Shown here piece by piece: positions 1-7,498 of a stretch of DNA of 64,000 bases; within the stretch, counting starts at the first letter, position 1, and every line of letters begins with the position of its first letter. A program made the position numbers and the translations under genes. The DNA is from Marinobacterium profundum (lineage in GTDB: Bacteria; Pseudomonadota; Gammaproteobacteria; Pseudomonadales; Balneatricaceae), in assembly GCF_001528745.1 (NCBI RefSeq), contig NZ_BCNS01000211.1:55110-119109 (forward strand), in the 5' to 3' direction. The notes beneath the pieces were generated by a model. The model searched no databases. It had not been told where the DNA came from and saw only the letters and a program-made list of their open reading frames with translations.

Positions 1-685
1 GCGGATCGGCCCAAACAGCGGGATTGAAAAAATTACTGCGCACAGTGGCACAGATCACATCCACAAAGGCATTGAAAATACGGTCGTCGTCCACCGAGTC
101 CACACCATCAATCTGGTCCAGCAACGCCCGGTGCGCATTATCAAGATCACTCTCGCTGCCCTGGGCAGCAGGGTCGAACTTCAGGTAAAAATATTCCACC
201 ATGGCGCGGGCCAGCTGCGGATAACGGCACAGTGCTCCCTGCATGTAGGCCTGGCTGAAGGGCAGCTTGATCTGCAGAAGGTAGCGGGCCAGGGCGCGCA
301 GCAGAATACAGCCACGCAAATCCAGCGCACAGAGGGTAATCAGGTTGTTGAAGCCATCGTTGTCCACCTCCTCCCGAGAGACTGCCAGCAGCGTCTGACT
401 AAACTGCTGCTGCATCGCTGGACTCTCTAACAATAGTGCACTGCGGGGCTGCAGGCTCAGCTCAATCACCCAGTCGCCATGCTGCTGCATGCTGGCGGAG
501 CTAATGACATCAACCCCCAGGTTTTCGACGATGGGCAGCAGCGTCGACAGGGTCATAGGCGCCCCCTGCCCCGCAACCGCTAGCCTCAGGTTTTGCTCGC
601 CCGGCGTAAGGGCCAGGAACTGACTGCGGACGATGCGCGCAGGCGCGGGCATCTGAGATGTGCTGGCATCCATAGGTATTTTCAT
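1..685 (-). CDS. gdhB: NAD-specific glutamate dehydrogenase, short form (partial, 5' end only)
   Basis: About 228 codons are visible before the gene leaves the window on the left. The reading matches the region just ahead of the catalytic domain of large bacterial NAD-glutamate dehydrogenases. It has an ACT3-like stretch with the motif LSTLLPIVENLGVDVI, a helical block with FNNLITLCALDLRGCILLRA and YLLQIKLPFSQAY, and DDDRIFNAFVDVICATVR near the edge. These enzymes convert glutamate to 2-oxoglutarate and ammonium. In the usual ~1600-residue enzyme this motif lies roughly 500 residues in, but here an ATG sits only about 38 residues before it. An in-frame TGA lies 8 codons upstream of that ATG, so the N-terminal ACT domains are absent. 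It follows pxpC by 61 bp in the same direction, so it probably uses the glutamate made by 5-oxoprolinase. The catalytic domain is not visible. Confidence 0.7.
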   Translation of the reverse strand, partial: MKIPMDASTSQMPAPARIVRSQFLALTPGEQNLRLAVAGQGAPMTLSTLLPIVENLGVDVISSASMQQHGDWVIELSLQPRSALLLESPAMQQQFSQTLLAVSREEVDNDGFNNLITLCALDLRGCILLRALARYLLQIKLPFSQAYMQGALCRYPQLARAMVEYFYLKFDPAAQGSESDLDNAHRALLDQIDGVDSVDDDRIFNAFVDVICATVRSNFFNPAVWADP

Positions 686-746
686 GCTCTGCCCCAATAA
701 TATTCAGGCGTTAAGGACGGCGTCAGGAGGTAAAGCTATTCAGACA

Positions 747-1667
747 TCAAAGCCCGAAGTTGTGATTGAAGATCATGCGCTGGGCTTCGGCCTCGGAAAC
801 ATCCATGGGGCGAAAACGCACCCGGGCACCGGGCCCGCGCTGGGCCAGCTGAGCAGCCCCCAGGGCGCTGATACAGCCGATTTTCGGGTAGCCGCCGATG
901 GTCTGGCGATCCCGTAGCAGCACTATGGGCTGGCCATCACTGGGAATCTGGATGGCACCAAAGGCGATGCCTTCGGAGATGATGCCGTTGCGCCTGGGTT
1001 GAATCGCATCGCCGCTGAGTCTGTAACCCATGCGGTCCATGTTCTGGCTCACCTTATAGCTGGCGGAAAAGAACTTGGTGCGCTGCACTATATCGAATTC
1101 ATCGTGCTGATAACCCGGCATCACACCCAGTTCCAGCGGGCTGTCGTAGTCCGGAATGGCCCAGCCAGGCACCCGGGCGTCGATCGCCGTGCGGCTTGGT
1201 TCAAAGCGCAGGATATCCCCGACCTTGAGCTTGGCCCCATCACCAGCAACACCGCCCAAGCCTTCGCGGAAAACGGTGGCGCAACTGCCCAGGCGCGCTT
1301 CGGCCTGAAAGCCGCCGAGCACCGCCAGATAGGCGCGCAGCCCGGTTATCGGGGTCGCGAAAGCGATCTCGTCGCCTTTGCGCACCCTCCGCGTGCACCA
1401 GGGCGCCAGCGGCTCACCGTTGATACGCGCCCCCAGATCAGCGCCCGTCAGGGCGATGCAGGTATCGGCCAGGCAGCGCAGCTGCAACAGACCATAGGTA
1501 ATTTCCAGCTGCGCCGTGCCCGGTGCATTGCCCAGAATATGATTAGCCCAGACAAAGGCATGTTCATCCAGCGGACCACCGGTGGTGACCCCCAGATGCT
1601 GATAGCCAAAACGGCCGTCATCCTGCAACAGACTTAGAATGCCCGGATTGATAACCTCAAAGCTCAT
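747..1667 (-). CDS. pxpC: 5-oxoprolinase subunit PxpC (biotin-dependent carboxyltransferase family)
   Basis: 306 residues, full length for the KipA/PxpC family. With PxpA and PxpB it hydrolyses 5-oxoproline to L-glutamate using ATP in the cytosol. The N-terminus (INPGILSLLQDDGRFGYQHLG, split after 20) has the family's PGxxxxxQDxGRxGYxxxG pattern. Downstream are ALTGADLGARINGEP and, in the last third, PSDGQPIVLLRDRQTIGGYP, both hallmark PxpC segments. The start overlaps the 3' end of pxpB by 11 bp, typical of translational coupling between the two subunits. No frameshift or missing hallmark was noticed. Confidence 0.93.
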   Translation of the reverse strand: MSFEVINPGILSLLQDDGRFGYQHLGVTTGGPLDEHAFVWANHILGNAPGTAQLEITYGLLQLRCLADTCIALTGADLGARINGEPLAPWCTRRVRKGDEIAFATPITGLRAYLAVLGGFQAEARLGSCATVFREGLGGVAGDGAKLKVGDILRFEPSRTAIDARVPGWAIPDYDSPLELGVMPGYQHDEFDIVQRTKFFSASYKVSQNMDRMGYRLSGDAIQPRRNGIISEGIAFGAIQIPSDGQPIVLLRDRQTIGGYPKIGCISALGAAQLAQRGPGARVRFRPMDVSEAEAQRMIFNHNFGL

Positions 1668-2349
1668 CGAACTGCCCTCCCAGACTGAGGTATTCCTGCC
1701 TCGACACCGGTTCGAAGCGCACCCGATCCCCCACTTCCATCAGCGCCAGCGAACGGCTGTTCCAGTCGATCATCTGCGCCGGGGTACGGCCAATAAGCTG
1801 CCAGCCCCCCGGTGTGACGCTGGGATAGATGGCGGTCTGGTTGTCGGCAATGCCGAGGCTGCCCCTGGGGACTTTAAGTCGTGGCGTACTCTTGCGCGGC
1901 ATGCTCAGGCGCGGGTCTGTATTGCCCAGAAAAGCAAAACCCGGGCTAAAGCCAATGGCATAAACGCGGTAGCTGACACTGCTGTGCAGGGCTATCACCT
2001 CATCCGCGGACAACCCCAGATGCTGGCAGATTTCAGCCATATCCAGTGCCACTTCCTCACCGTAATACACCGGCACTACTACCTCTCTGGCGTCCTCTAG
2101 ACTAGCCTCGGCCTGTTCCAGTCGCTGTATCAGCGCCTGCAGCCTGGAAAACATACCCAGTCGGTCGACCCTGCGCAGATCAAAGCTCAACAGAATCGAG
2201 GTATATGACGGCACCAGATCGATGACGAACGGCGCCAGTTCGCCACGAATGCCATCCAGTACCTGGCGTACCCTCTGCGCCACCTCATCACAAATTTCAT
2301 CACCAAGACTGATCAGCAGAGTATTTTCGTTCACGCTTTCAAGTTTCAT
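1657..2349 (-). CDS. pxpB: 5-oxoprolinase subunit PxpB (KipI-like)
   Basis: 230 residues, normal for PxpB/KipI. It forms the PxpBC complex that acts with PxpA in ATP-dependent 5-oxoproline hydrolysis. Visible hallmarks are the N-terminal NENTLLISLGDEI, the IDLVPSYTSILLSFD strand, VPVYYGEEVALDMAE, YAIGFSPGFAFLG, PRLKVPRGSLGIADNQTAIY and the late PGGWQLIGRTP. The chosen ATG is the last of four near-identical start regions in tandem. Only from this one does the frame continue into the conserved PxpB body. Its ATG overlaps the TGA of the mini-ORF just upstream (ATGA), so pxpB translation is probably coupled to it. The gene overlaps pxpC by 11 bp downstream. Confidence 0.93.
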   Translation of the reverse strand: MKLESVNENTLLISLGDEICDEVAQRVRQVLDGIRGELAPFVIDLVPSYTSILLSFDLRRVDRLGMFSRLQALIQRLEQAEASLEDAREVVVPVYYGEEVALDMAEICQHLGLSADEVIALHSSVSYRVYAIGFSPGFAFLGNTDPRLSMPRKSTPRLKVPRGSLGIADNQTAIYPSVTPGGWQLIGRTPAQMIDWNSRSLALMEVGDRVRFEPVSRQEYLSLGGQFDEL

Positions 2350-2465
2350 TGGCTAAATCCCAAGAAATGCAGTCGCTGAGCCCACTGCTGCGCAAGTCCA
2401 CGATCACTAATTTCATCACCAAGGCTGATCAGCAGAGTATTTTCGTTAACGCTTTCAAGTTTCAT
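2346..2465 (-). CDS. mini-ORF, third copy of the pxpB leader (39 aa)
   Basis: Reads MKLESVNENTLLISLGDEIS, then about 19 residues ending in LHFLGFSQ and TGA. The first 19 residues equal those of PxpB. After that it departs from the conserved PxpB body (SDRGLAQQWAQRL against CDEVAQRVRQVL). Its TGA overlaps the pxpB ATG in an ATGA junction, and its own ATG overlaps the stop of the copy upstream. Whether a peptide is made is unknown. The arrangement would let ribosomes pass from pxpA to pxpB through three re-initiation steps. Confidence 0.55.
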   Translation of the reverse strand: MKLESVNENTLLISLGDEISDRGLAQQWAQRLHFLGFSQ

Positions 2466-2581
2466 TGGCTAAATCCCAAGAAATGCAGTCGCTGAGCCCA
2501 CTGCTGCACAAGTCCACAATCACCGATCTCGTCACCAAGGCCGATCAGCAAAGTGTTTTCGTTAACGCTTTCAAGTTTCAT
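2462..2581 (-). CDS. mini-ORF, second copy of the pxpB leader (39 aa)
   Basis: Reads MKLESVNENTLLIGLGDEIG followed by DCGLVQQWAQRLHFLGFSQ and TGA. It is nearly identical at the base level to the first copy, apart from the opening codons. Both ends are ATGA overlaps with its neighbours. There is no good Shine-Dalgarno sequence; a weak GGGA lies about 8 nt before the ATG. Expression would therefore depend on coupling to the upstream reading frame. Confidence 0.5.
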   Translation of the reverse strand: MKLESVNENTLLIGLGDEIGDCGLVQQWAQRLHFLGFSQ

Positions 2582-2697
2582 TGGCTAAATCCCAAGAAAT
2601 GCAGTCGCTGAGCCCACTGCTGCACAAGTCCACAATCACCGATCTCGTCACCAAGGCCGATCAGCAAAGTGTTTTCGTTAGCGTTCTGCAGCTGCAT
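2578..2697 (-). CDS. mini-ORF, first copy of the pxpB leader (39 aa)
   Basis: Reads MQLQNANENTLLIGLGDEIG, then DCGLVQQWAQRLHFLGFSQ and TGA. Its ATG overlaps the pxpA stop codon (TGATG). That is the arrangement expected of an ancestral pxpA-pxpB junction before the tandem duplications. The frame ends after 39 codons instead of entering the PxpB body. The peptide is at best a truncated PxpB N-terminus and may be only a by-product. Confidence 0.5.
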   Translation of the reverse strand: MQLQNANENTLLIGLGDEIGDCGLVQQWAQRLHFLGFSQ

Positions 2698-3428
2698 CAG
2701 CTTTGCACCCAGCCCCGCAGCCGCTGCACCACCTGCAGCGCCAGTGGATTGTCGCCGTGAATGCACAGGGTGTCGGCCTGAATAGGCACTCGCACGCCAT
2801 TGATGGAGGTGACGCTGCCATCATTGAGCATTTGCGTCACCTGCTGCTCAATCGCCTCGCAGCTGTGATGCACAGCGCCTGGCACCGAGCGGGAAACCAG
2901 CCGCCCCTGGTCGTCGTAGGCGCGATCGGAAAAGGCCTCGAACCAGAGTGTCAGCCCAAGCGTTGCGGCCTGGGTGCGAAAGCGCTCGGCATCGGGCGTG
3001 GCCATGATCACCAGCGGGCACTGGGGCGCGTAATCCAGTACCGCCTGCATGACCACCGCCATGGTGGCCGGATCTGCAATCATGCGGTTATAGAGGGCGC
3101 CGTGGGGTTTTACATAATCGATGCAAGTCCCGTTAACACGGCAGATACCATCCAGGGCAGCAATCTGGTAGACAATCAGCGCGCGCAGTTCATCCGCCGA
3201 GCACTGCAGATCGCGCCGGCCAAAACCCAGCAGGTCGGGATAGCCGGGATGGGCACCTATACTGACACCGCTGGCCAGGGCCAGTTTGACGGTTCTGTCC
3301 ATGGTGAGCGGGTCCGAGGCATGGAAGCCGCAGGCAATATTGGCCATGTCGACAAAGGGCATAACCTGCTCGTCCATGCCCATCACCCAGCTGCCAAAAC
3401 TTTCACCCATGTCACAATTGAGTTTCAT
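2697..3428 (-). CDS. pxpA: 5-oxoprolinase subunit PxpA (LamB/YcsF family)
   Basis: 243 residues, within the usual 245-255 of the family. PxpA is the third component of the cytosolic ATP-dependent 5-oxoprolinase. The N-terminus MKLNCDMGESFGSW carries the family DMGE motif. IACGFHASDP, GAHPGYPDLLGFGRR, YVKPHGALYN and, near the end, LCIHGDNPLA are all conserved LamB/YcsF motifs. Its TGA overlaps the ATG of the first mini-ORF. The 129 bp between its start and dctM show no clear promoter, so it is likely co-transcribed with the TRAP genes. Confidence 0.95.
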   Translation of the reverse strand: MKLNCDMGESFGSWVMGMDEQVMPFVDMANIACGFHASDPLTMDRTVKLALASGVSIGAHPGYPDLLGFGRRDLQCSADELRALIVYQIAALDGICRVNGTCIDYVKPHGALYNRMIADPATMAVVMQAVLDYAPQCPLVIMATPDAERFRTQAATLGLTLWFEAFSDRAYDDQGRLVSRSVPGAVHHSCEAIEQQVTQMLNDGSVTSINGVRVPIQADTLCIHGDNPLALQVVQRLRGWVQS

Positions 3429-3556
3429 CGACGTTCTCCAGGCAAAACGTTGCCATAGCCTGCAGCGGTGTTGCAGGACAGGGCAAGATCAGAAAATTAA
3501 TCCGGAACTGATGCAGGGCCGCGCCGCCAGGCGACAGAGCCCTGTACTTTATCTCG

Positions 3557-4864
3557 CTAGCGCTGCGACATGGTCGTCGGCAGGTAGGTCACAATCTCGG
3601 GGAACCAGCTGATGAGCACTATGGCAAACAGGATCAGCAGGAAGAACGGCAGCGCCGCCCGGGCCACGTAGAGAATGTCCTTACCAGTGAGCGACTGAAT
3701 CACAAACAGATTGAAGCCCACCGGCGGCGTGATCTGGGACATTTCCACCACCAGCACTATGTAGATACCGAACCAAAGCAAATCGATATTGGCCTGCTGC
3801 ACCATGGGCAGAACTACAGCGACAGTCAGTACCACCACCGAGATGCCATCCAGAAAACAGCCCAGTACCACAAAGAGCACCGTCAGAGACATCAACAGCA
3901 CCACAGGCGAGAGCGCCATATCGCCAATCCATTGCGCCAGCGCACTGGGGATGCCAAGAAAGCCCATGGCCAGCGTCAGAAAATGCGCACCAACCAGAAT
4001 CAAGCCGATCATGCAGGAGCTCTTTACCGCCCCCAGCAGACTGCTTAAAAAGCTCTCGCGATCCAGGCTGCCGGTCACCAGAGCCAGAAACAGGGAACCA
4101 AAAACGCCCAGGGCAGCGGCTTCAGTCGGCGTGGTCAAACCGCCATAGATGGAGCCCAGTACGAAGCCGATAAGAGCGACAATCGGCAGCAGCTGTTTCA
4201 GCGCCTTCAGCTTGACGATAAAGGGTACGCGGTCAGCGGTACTGCTTGGCAGCTCATCCTTGTTCAGCAGCGCCCACACCATGGTGTAGCCCATAAAGAG
4301 CACCATCAGCAGCAGGCCCGGCAAGGCGCCGGCGATAAATAGCCGACCAATGGACACCTCGGCGGCCACGCCGTAAACAATCAGAATAATGGAGGGTGGT
4401 ATCAGCAGCCCCAGGGTGCCGGAGCCGGCCAGGGTTCCCACTGCCATACGCTCGCTATAGCCCTGCGCCTTGAGTTCAGGCAGTGTCATGCGGCCAATGG
4501 TGGCGGCCGTGGCGGCGGAAGAACCCGATACGGCGGCAAAGATGCCACAACTGAGCACGTTCACATGCAGCAGCTTGCCCGGCAGGCCACTCAGCCAGGG
4601 CGACAGCCCCTTGAACAAATCCTCCGACAGGCGGGTGCGAAACAGCACTTCCCCCATCCAGATAAACAGCGGCAAGGCGGTCAGTGACCAGGAGGTACTG
4701 GCGCCCCAGCTGGAAGTGGCGAACAGCAGGCCAATCTGGTCGTTGCCGGACAGCATCAGCCCCAGCACCGCCACGCCTGTCAGCGCCAGCGCTACCCAGA
4801 TTCCCATGGCGAGCATCACCAGCATACTGACGGCCAGTACAATCGATAGCAGCGTCATATCCAT
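3557..4864 (-). CDS. dctM: TRAP transporter large permease, DctM type
   Basis: 435 residues, the usual size of a DctM subunit. It is an integral inner-membrane protein that moves substrate using the sodium or proton gradient. Long hydrophobic segments run through the whole length, consistent with ~12 spans. The stretch ALPLFIWMGEVLFRT and the scaffold-like PPSIILIVYG and GVFGSLFLAL fit the family. Start and stop overlap by 1 bp with dctQ upstream. Lying between dctQ/dctP and pxpA, it most likely serves 5-oxoproline (pyroglutamate) uptake; substrate is inferred from context only. Confidence 0.9.
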   Translation of the reverse strand: MDMTLLSIVLAVSMLVMLAMGIWVALALTGVAVLGLMLSGNDQIGLLFATSSWGASTSWSLTALPLFIWMGEVLFRTRLSEDLFKGLSPWLSGLPGKLLHVNVLSCGIFAAVSGSSAATAATIGRMTLPELKAQGYSERMAVGTLAGSGTLGLLIPPSIILIVYGVAAEVSIGRLFIAGALPGLLLMVLFMGYTMVWALLNKDELPSSTADRVPFIVKLKALKQLLPIVALIGFVLGSIYGGLTTPTEAAALGVFGSLFLALVTGSLDRESFLSSLLGAVKSSCMIGLILVGAHFLTLAMGFLGIPSALAQWIGDMALSPVVLLMSLTVLFVVLGCFLDGISVVVLTVAVVLPMVQQANIDLLWFGIYIVLVVEMSQITPPVGFNLFVIQSLTGKDILYVARAALPFFLLILFAIVLISWFPEIVTYLPTTMSQR

Positions 4865-5382
4865 CAGACTTCCTCCAGATTGAGCTCATTTTCATGGGTC
4901 TGATAGGCCGGTACACGGCCTTTTACCACACAGACAAGGCTGTCCAGAATGGCCAGATTCAGCGCCAGTATTCCCAGCGCCAGAGGTATCTGCGGAATCC
5001 ATATAGGCACCGGAATATAGCCGTAGGAAACCTCCTCGAAGACATAGGATTCCCACACCATATAGATGCAGTACCAGGTCATGTAACTAACCAGCCCCAA
5101 AGCGAACAGCAGCACCAAAAACTCCTGCAGGAAGCGCATCCGGGGCGAACAGCGCTGAATCAGCAGAGTAACCCTGATATGCCCGCCTTCGTGAAAGGTA
5201 TAGGCCAGACCGAGGAAGGTAGCGCCGGCCAGAGCATAGCCGGAAAAATCTTCCGCCGAGGGCACGATAAAGCCGAGCAGCCGGCCAACTATCTGGGCCA
5301 GTATGATGAGCATGATGGCAACCAGACAAAAGCCTGCCAGATAGCCCGATGCCAGATAGAGTTTTTCTCGAAGTGAGTGCAT
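4864..5382 (-). CDS. dctQ: TRAP transporter small permease, DctQ type
   Basis: 172 residues with four hydrophobic segments, as expected for the small membrane subunit that pairs with DctM. The first segment begins at about residue 10 (LASGYLAGFCLVAIMLIILA), and a characteristic FHEGGHIRVTLL motif follows the second. Its stop codon overlaps the dctM start by 1 bp, indicating coupled expression. Sequence alone does not reveal the substrate; the pxp genes downstream suggest 5-oxoproline. Confidence 0.88.
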   Translation of the reverse strand: MHSLREKLYLASGYLAGFCLVAIMLIILAQIVGRLLGFIVPSAEDFSGYALAGATFLGLAYTFHEGGHIRVTLLIQRCSPRMRFLQEFLVLLFALGLVSYMTWYCIYMVWESYVFEEVSYGYIPVPIWIPQIPLALGILALNLAILDSLVCVVKGRVPAYQTHENELNLEEV

Positions 5383-5433
5383 AACAGGCGCCTCGCTGAA
5401 CAGGCCCCGAAACCGAGGCCTGTGACACTGGAT

Positions 5434-6399
5434 TTACTTGCGGTAGCTGGAGAGGATGGCGCCTACGTCTTCTGGCGACTCGGCCTTCCACTCATCGATC
5501 ATGGTGTCGCCGATTATCTGCAACTCAGCCATCAGCTCGGCGGAAGGCTCCGCTACCTGAATGCCGTTCTCGGCCAGAGTCTTGGTATCTTCAGCCGCCG
5601 TGATGCGTACACGCTTCCAGCCTTCGCTTTCGGCTTTGGCAGCGGCATCCAGAATCACCTGACGGGTCTTGTCATCCAGACGTTTGAAGGCCCGCTTGTT
5701 CACGACCACCACGTTTTTGGGAATCCAGGCGCGCACATCGGTGAAGTGCTCCAGGTAATCCCAGGCCTGACCGTTCACGCCAGTCGAGGGTGACGTGATC
5801 ATGGCGTCGATAATGCCAGTACTGAAGGCCTGGGGAATGTCCGGCACCTGCACTGTGGTCGGGGTGGTATTCATCAGATCCGCCAGGCGGGAGGTAGACG
5901 GGCTATAGGCACGCATCTTCAGGCCACTCAGGTCTTCCAGCCTGTTGACCGGCGCCTTGGTGTAGAGACTCTGGGCCGGCCAGGCAACGGTATACAGCAG
6001 CGTCATGCCGTCTTTATCCAGCTGTTTTTCAACTTCGGGCCGGGCCGCTGCCCAGAGTTTCTCGGCATCATCAAAAGTAGTCGCCAGAAACGGAATATTG
6101 TCATGTTTAAACACCGAATGAGTGTTACCCATGATGCCAATAAAGACTTCCCCCAGCTGAACCTGACCTGTTTTCACCGCGCGCGGTATTTCCGGATGCT
6201 TCACCAGCGAAGCACCCGAATGCACGACAATGTCCAACTCGCCGGCGGTATTGGTCTTGATCTCCTCGGCGAATTCGCGAGCGATCTGGGTCGGTAAATT
6301 GGCGTCGCCGTAAGGTGTGGGCATATGCCATTTTTCGGCTTGAACGGCTGAGGCCGCAAGGGTACCCAACAGCAGCATGGCGCTGGCTAATTTTTTCAT
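5434..6399 (-). CDS. dctP: TRAP transporter substrate-binding protein, DctP type
   Basis: 321 residues. A cleavable signal peptide is evident (MKKLASAMLLLGTLAASAVQA), with predicted cleavage after residue 21, so the protein is periplasmic. The GLKMRAYSPSTSRLADLM segment contains the conserved arginine (R163) that in DctP proteins salt-bridges the ligand carboxylate. That fits a carboxylic acid such as 5-oxoproline. Fifty-one bp separate it from dctQ. A 166-bp gap lies upstream to the DUF1445 gene. Confidence 0.92.
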   Translation of the reverse strand: MKKLASAMLLLGTLAASAVQAEKWHMPTPYGDANLPTQIAREFAEEIKTNTAGELDIVVHSGASLVKHPEIPRAVKTGQVQLGEVFIGIMGNTHSVFKHDNIPFLATTFDDAEKLWAAARPEVEKQLDKDGMTLLYTVAWPAQSLYTKAPVNRLEDLSGLKMRAYSPSTSRLADLMNTTPTTVQVPDIPQAFSTGIIDAMITSPSTGVNGQAWDYLEHFTDVRAWIPKNVVVVNKRAFKRLDDKTRQVILDAAAKAESEGWKRVRITAAEDTKTLAENGIQVAEPSAELMAELQIIGDTMIDEWKAESPEDVGAILSSYRK

Positions 6400-6421
6400 T
6401 TTAATGCTCCAGTTTTCAGTG

Positions 6422-6565
6422 TTATTGAAAAGTACCGGATCTCATCCTGAGCCGGATGACCATAACCCCTGAGGCCTGGGTGGCAATACAGCTGTCATCA
6501 AGAATAGCTGCCAGCACCGAAACGCCCTGGGTGACCAGAAAAGGTGGCGCTGCATCCTGCAGGCC
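6422..6565 (-). other. in-frame coding-like stretch behind the DUF1445 stop; possible gene remnant
   Basis: After the TGA of the DUF1445 gene the same frame stays open for 47 codons before TAA. Its residues include PPFLVTQGVSVLAAILDD and GVMVIRLRMRSG, which look protein-like. There is no credible start, and the upstream gene is already complete at its usual C-terminus. I do not recognise the family. It may be the tail of a deleted gene or chance; the rest of the 6400-6565 gap shows no strong promoter or terminator. Confidence 0.25.
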
Positions 6566-7387
6566 TCAAAGAATCGCAAGTTCTGCATTAAGCAAATCGG
6601 TGATCAGCATTTTGCCGGGCACATGGGTAATGCAGATGGGCGGTTTGGCATTGCGCACGGCCACCTGGGGCGTTACACCGCAGGCCCAGAAAACCGGCAG
6701 CTCATTAGCATAGAGCTCAACTGCATCACCAAAGTCAGGCGCAGAAAGGTCGTTGATACCGATCAGGGACGGATCGCCAAAATGCACAGGCGCACCGTGC
6801 GCCTTGGGCAAACGGGTGGTCACCTGTACCGCGCGAATCGCATCGGCGGCGATGAAGGGCCTCATGGACACCACCATGTCGCCGTGGAAACGACCACCTG
6901 GCACAGTAGGGATATTGCTGCGGTACATGGAGACGTTCACATCCATGTCGATATTGCGCACCGACAGGCCCGCCTGCTGCAGCGCATCTTCAAAGGAGAA
7001 CGAACAGCCCAGCACGAAGGCGACCATGTCGCTCTGCCAGTGGGCAGCGATGTCCGATGTGGTTTCAACCAGTTCGCCGTCGCGAAAAATATTGTATTCA
7101 GGTACGTCGTGGCGAATGTCGATATCCAGCCCCAGGCCCGGCAGGGCTGGGTTACCCGCCTCGGATACAGCGATCAGCGGGCAGGAAACCGGGTTATTCT
7201 GGCAATAGGTGAGAAAATCGCCGGCCCAGTCGGCGGGCAGTATCACCACATTGCCCTGCACCAGGCCAGACGCCAGTCCGCTGGTCATGGAACTATGCTC
7301 ACCGCGCCGAATCGCCTGACGCAGCGCACTGGACTCGCTGAGCAGACGCTCTTTGAAACCTGAAGAATCGCGTTGCATTACGAGCAT
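6566..7387 (-). CDS. DUF1445 family protein (putative hydro-lyase / D-glutamate cyclase-like)
   Basis: 273 residues, typical of the DUF1445 family. The hallmark block [20 protein letters not shown] and the later [20 protein letters not shown] are present. The family is often annotated as a putative hydro-lyase. The vertebrate mitochondrial protein DGLUCY, which contains this domain, converts D-glutamate to 5-oxo-D-proline, and bacterial members recur next to pxpABC. Here it is the first gene after the LysR regulator and precedes the TRAP genes. The first ATG was chosen because AGAGG lies 8 nt upstream; a second Met is three codons in. Function in 5-oxoproline or D-glutamate metabolism is inferred from family and context. 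Confidence 0.82.
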   Translation of the reverse strand: MLVMQRDSSGFKERLLSESSALRQAIRRGEHSSMTSGLASGLVQGNVVILPADWAGDFLTYCQNNPVSCPLIAVSEAGNPALPGLGLDIDIRHDVPEYNIFRDGELVETTSDIAAHWQSDMVAFVLGCSFSFEDALQQAGLSVRNIDMDVNVSMYRSNIPTVPGGRFHGDMVVSMRPFIAADAIRAVQVTTRLPKAHGAPVHFGDPSLIGINDLSAPDFGDAVELYANELPVFWACGVTPQVAVRNAKPPICITHVPGKMLITDLLNAELAIL

Positions 7388-7422
7388 ACCGTGGACCTCT
7401 GCTGCTATTGTTGTTCTGTCTT

Positions 7423-7451
7423 TTTATACAGACTACCCTCGACACAAAAAA
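7423..7451 (-). promoter_or_regulatory. candidate promoter of the 5-oxoproline operon
   Basis: In the AT-rich 111 bp between the LysR stop and the DUF1445 start, the minus strand shows TATAAA (7423-7428) 17 bp downstream of TTTTTT (7446-7451). The -35 is poor, as expected of an activator-dependent promoter. An AGACT/AGTCT dyad (7430-7434, 7452-7456) spans the spacer and could contact the adjacent LysR regulator. Assigned by eye. Confidence 0.35.
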
Positions 7452-7498
7452 AGTCTAATTATGGATTTTTGGTGATTTTAATAAAAAAAATTTATTAA

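Larger units (their letters stand above)
2345..2692 (-). repeat. three tandem 116-bp copies of the pxpB 5' region
   Basis: Three head-to-tail units (2345-2460, 2461-2576, 2577-2692) of exactly 116 bp separate pxpA from pxpB. The TTCATTGGCTAAATCCC block recurs at 2345, 2461 and 2577. Each unit holds the pxpB start region plus a fixed ~60-bp tail. The two units next to pxpA are almost identical to each other. The unit next to pxpB shares more bases with the real pxpB 5' end. The pxpA-distal end of the first copy differs (MQLQNANENT instead of MKLESVNENT), so it may preserve the ancestral pxpB start. 116 is not a multiple of three, but 120-nt ORFs overlapping by 4 nt keep every copy open. Confidence 0.95.

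Noticed and set aside
2578..2766. 62-codon frame starting within pxpA and running into the first mini-ORF
   Set aside because: The N-terminal part (HSRRQSTGAAGGAAAAG) is out of frame with pxpA and not conserved; the TGATG start is more plausible.
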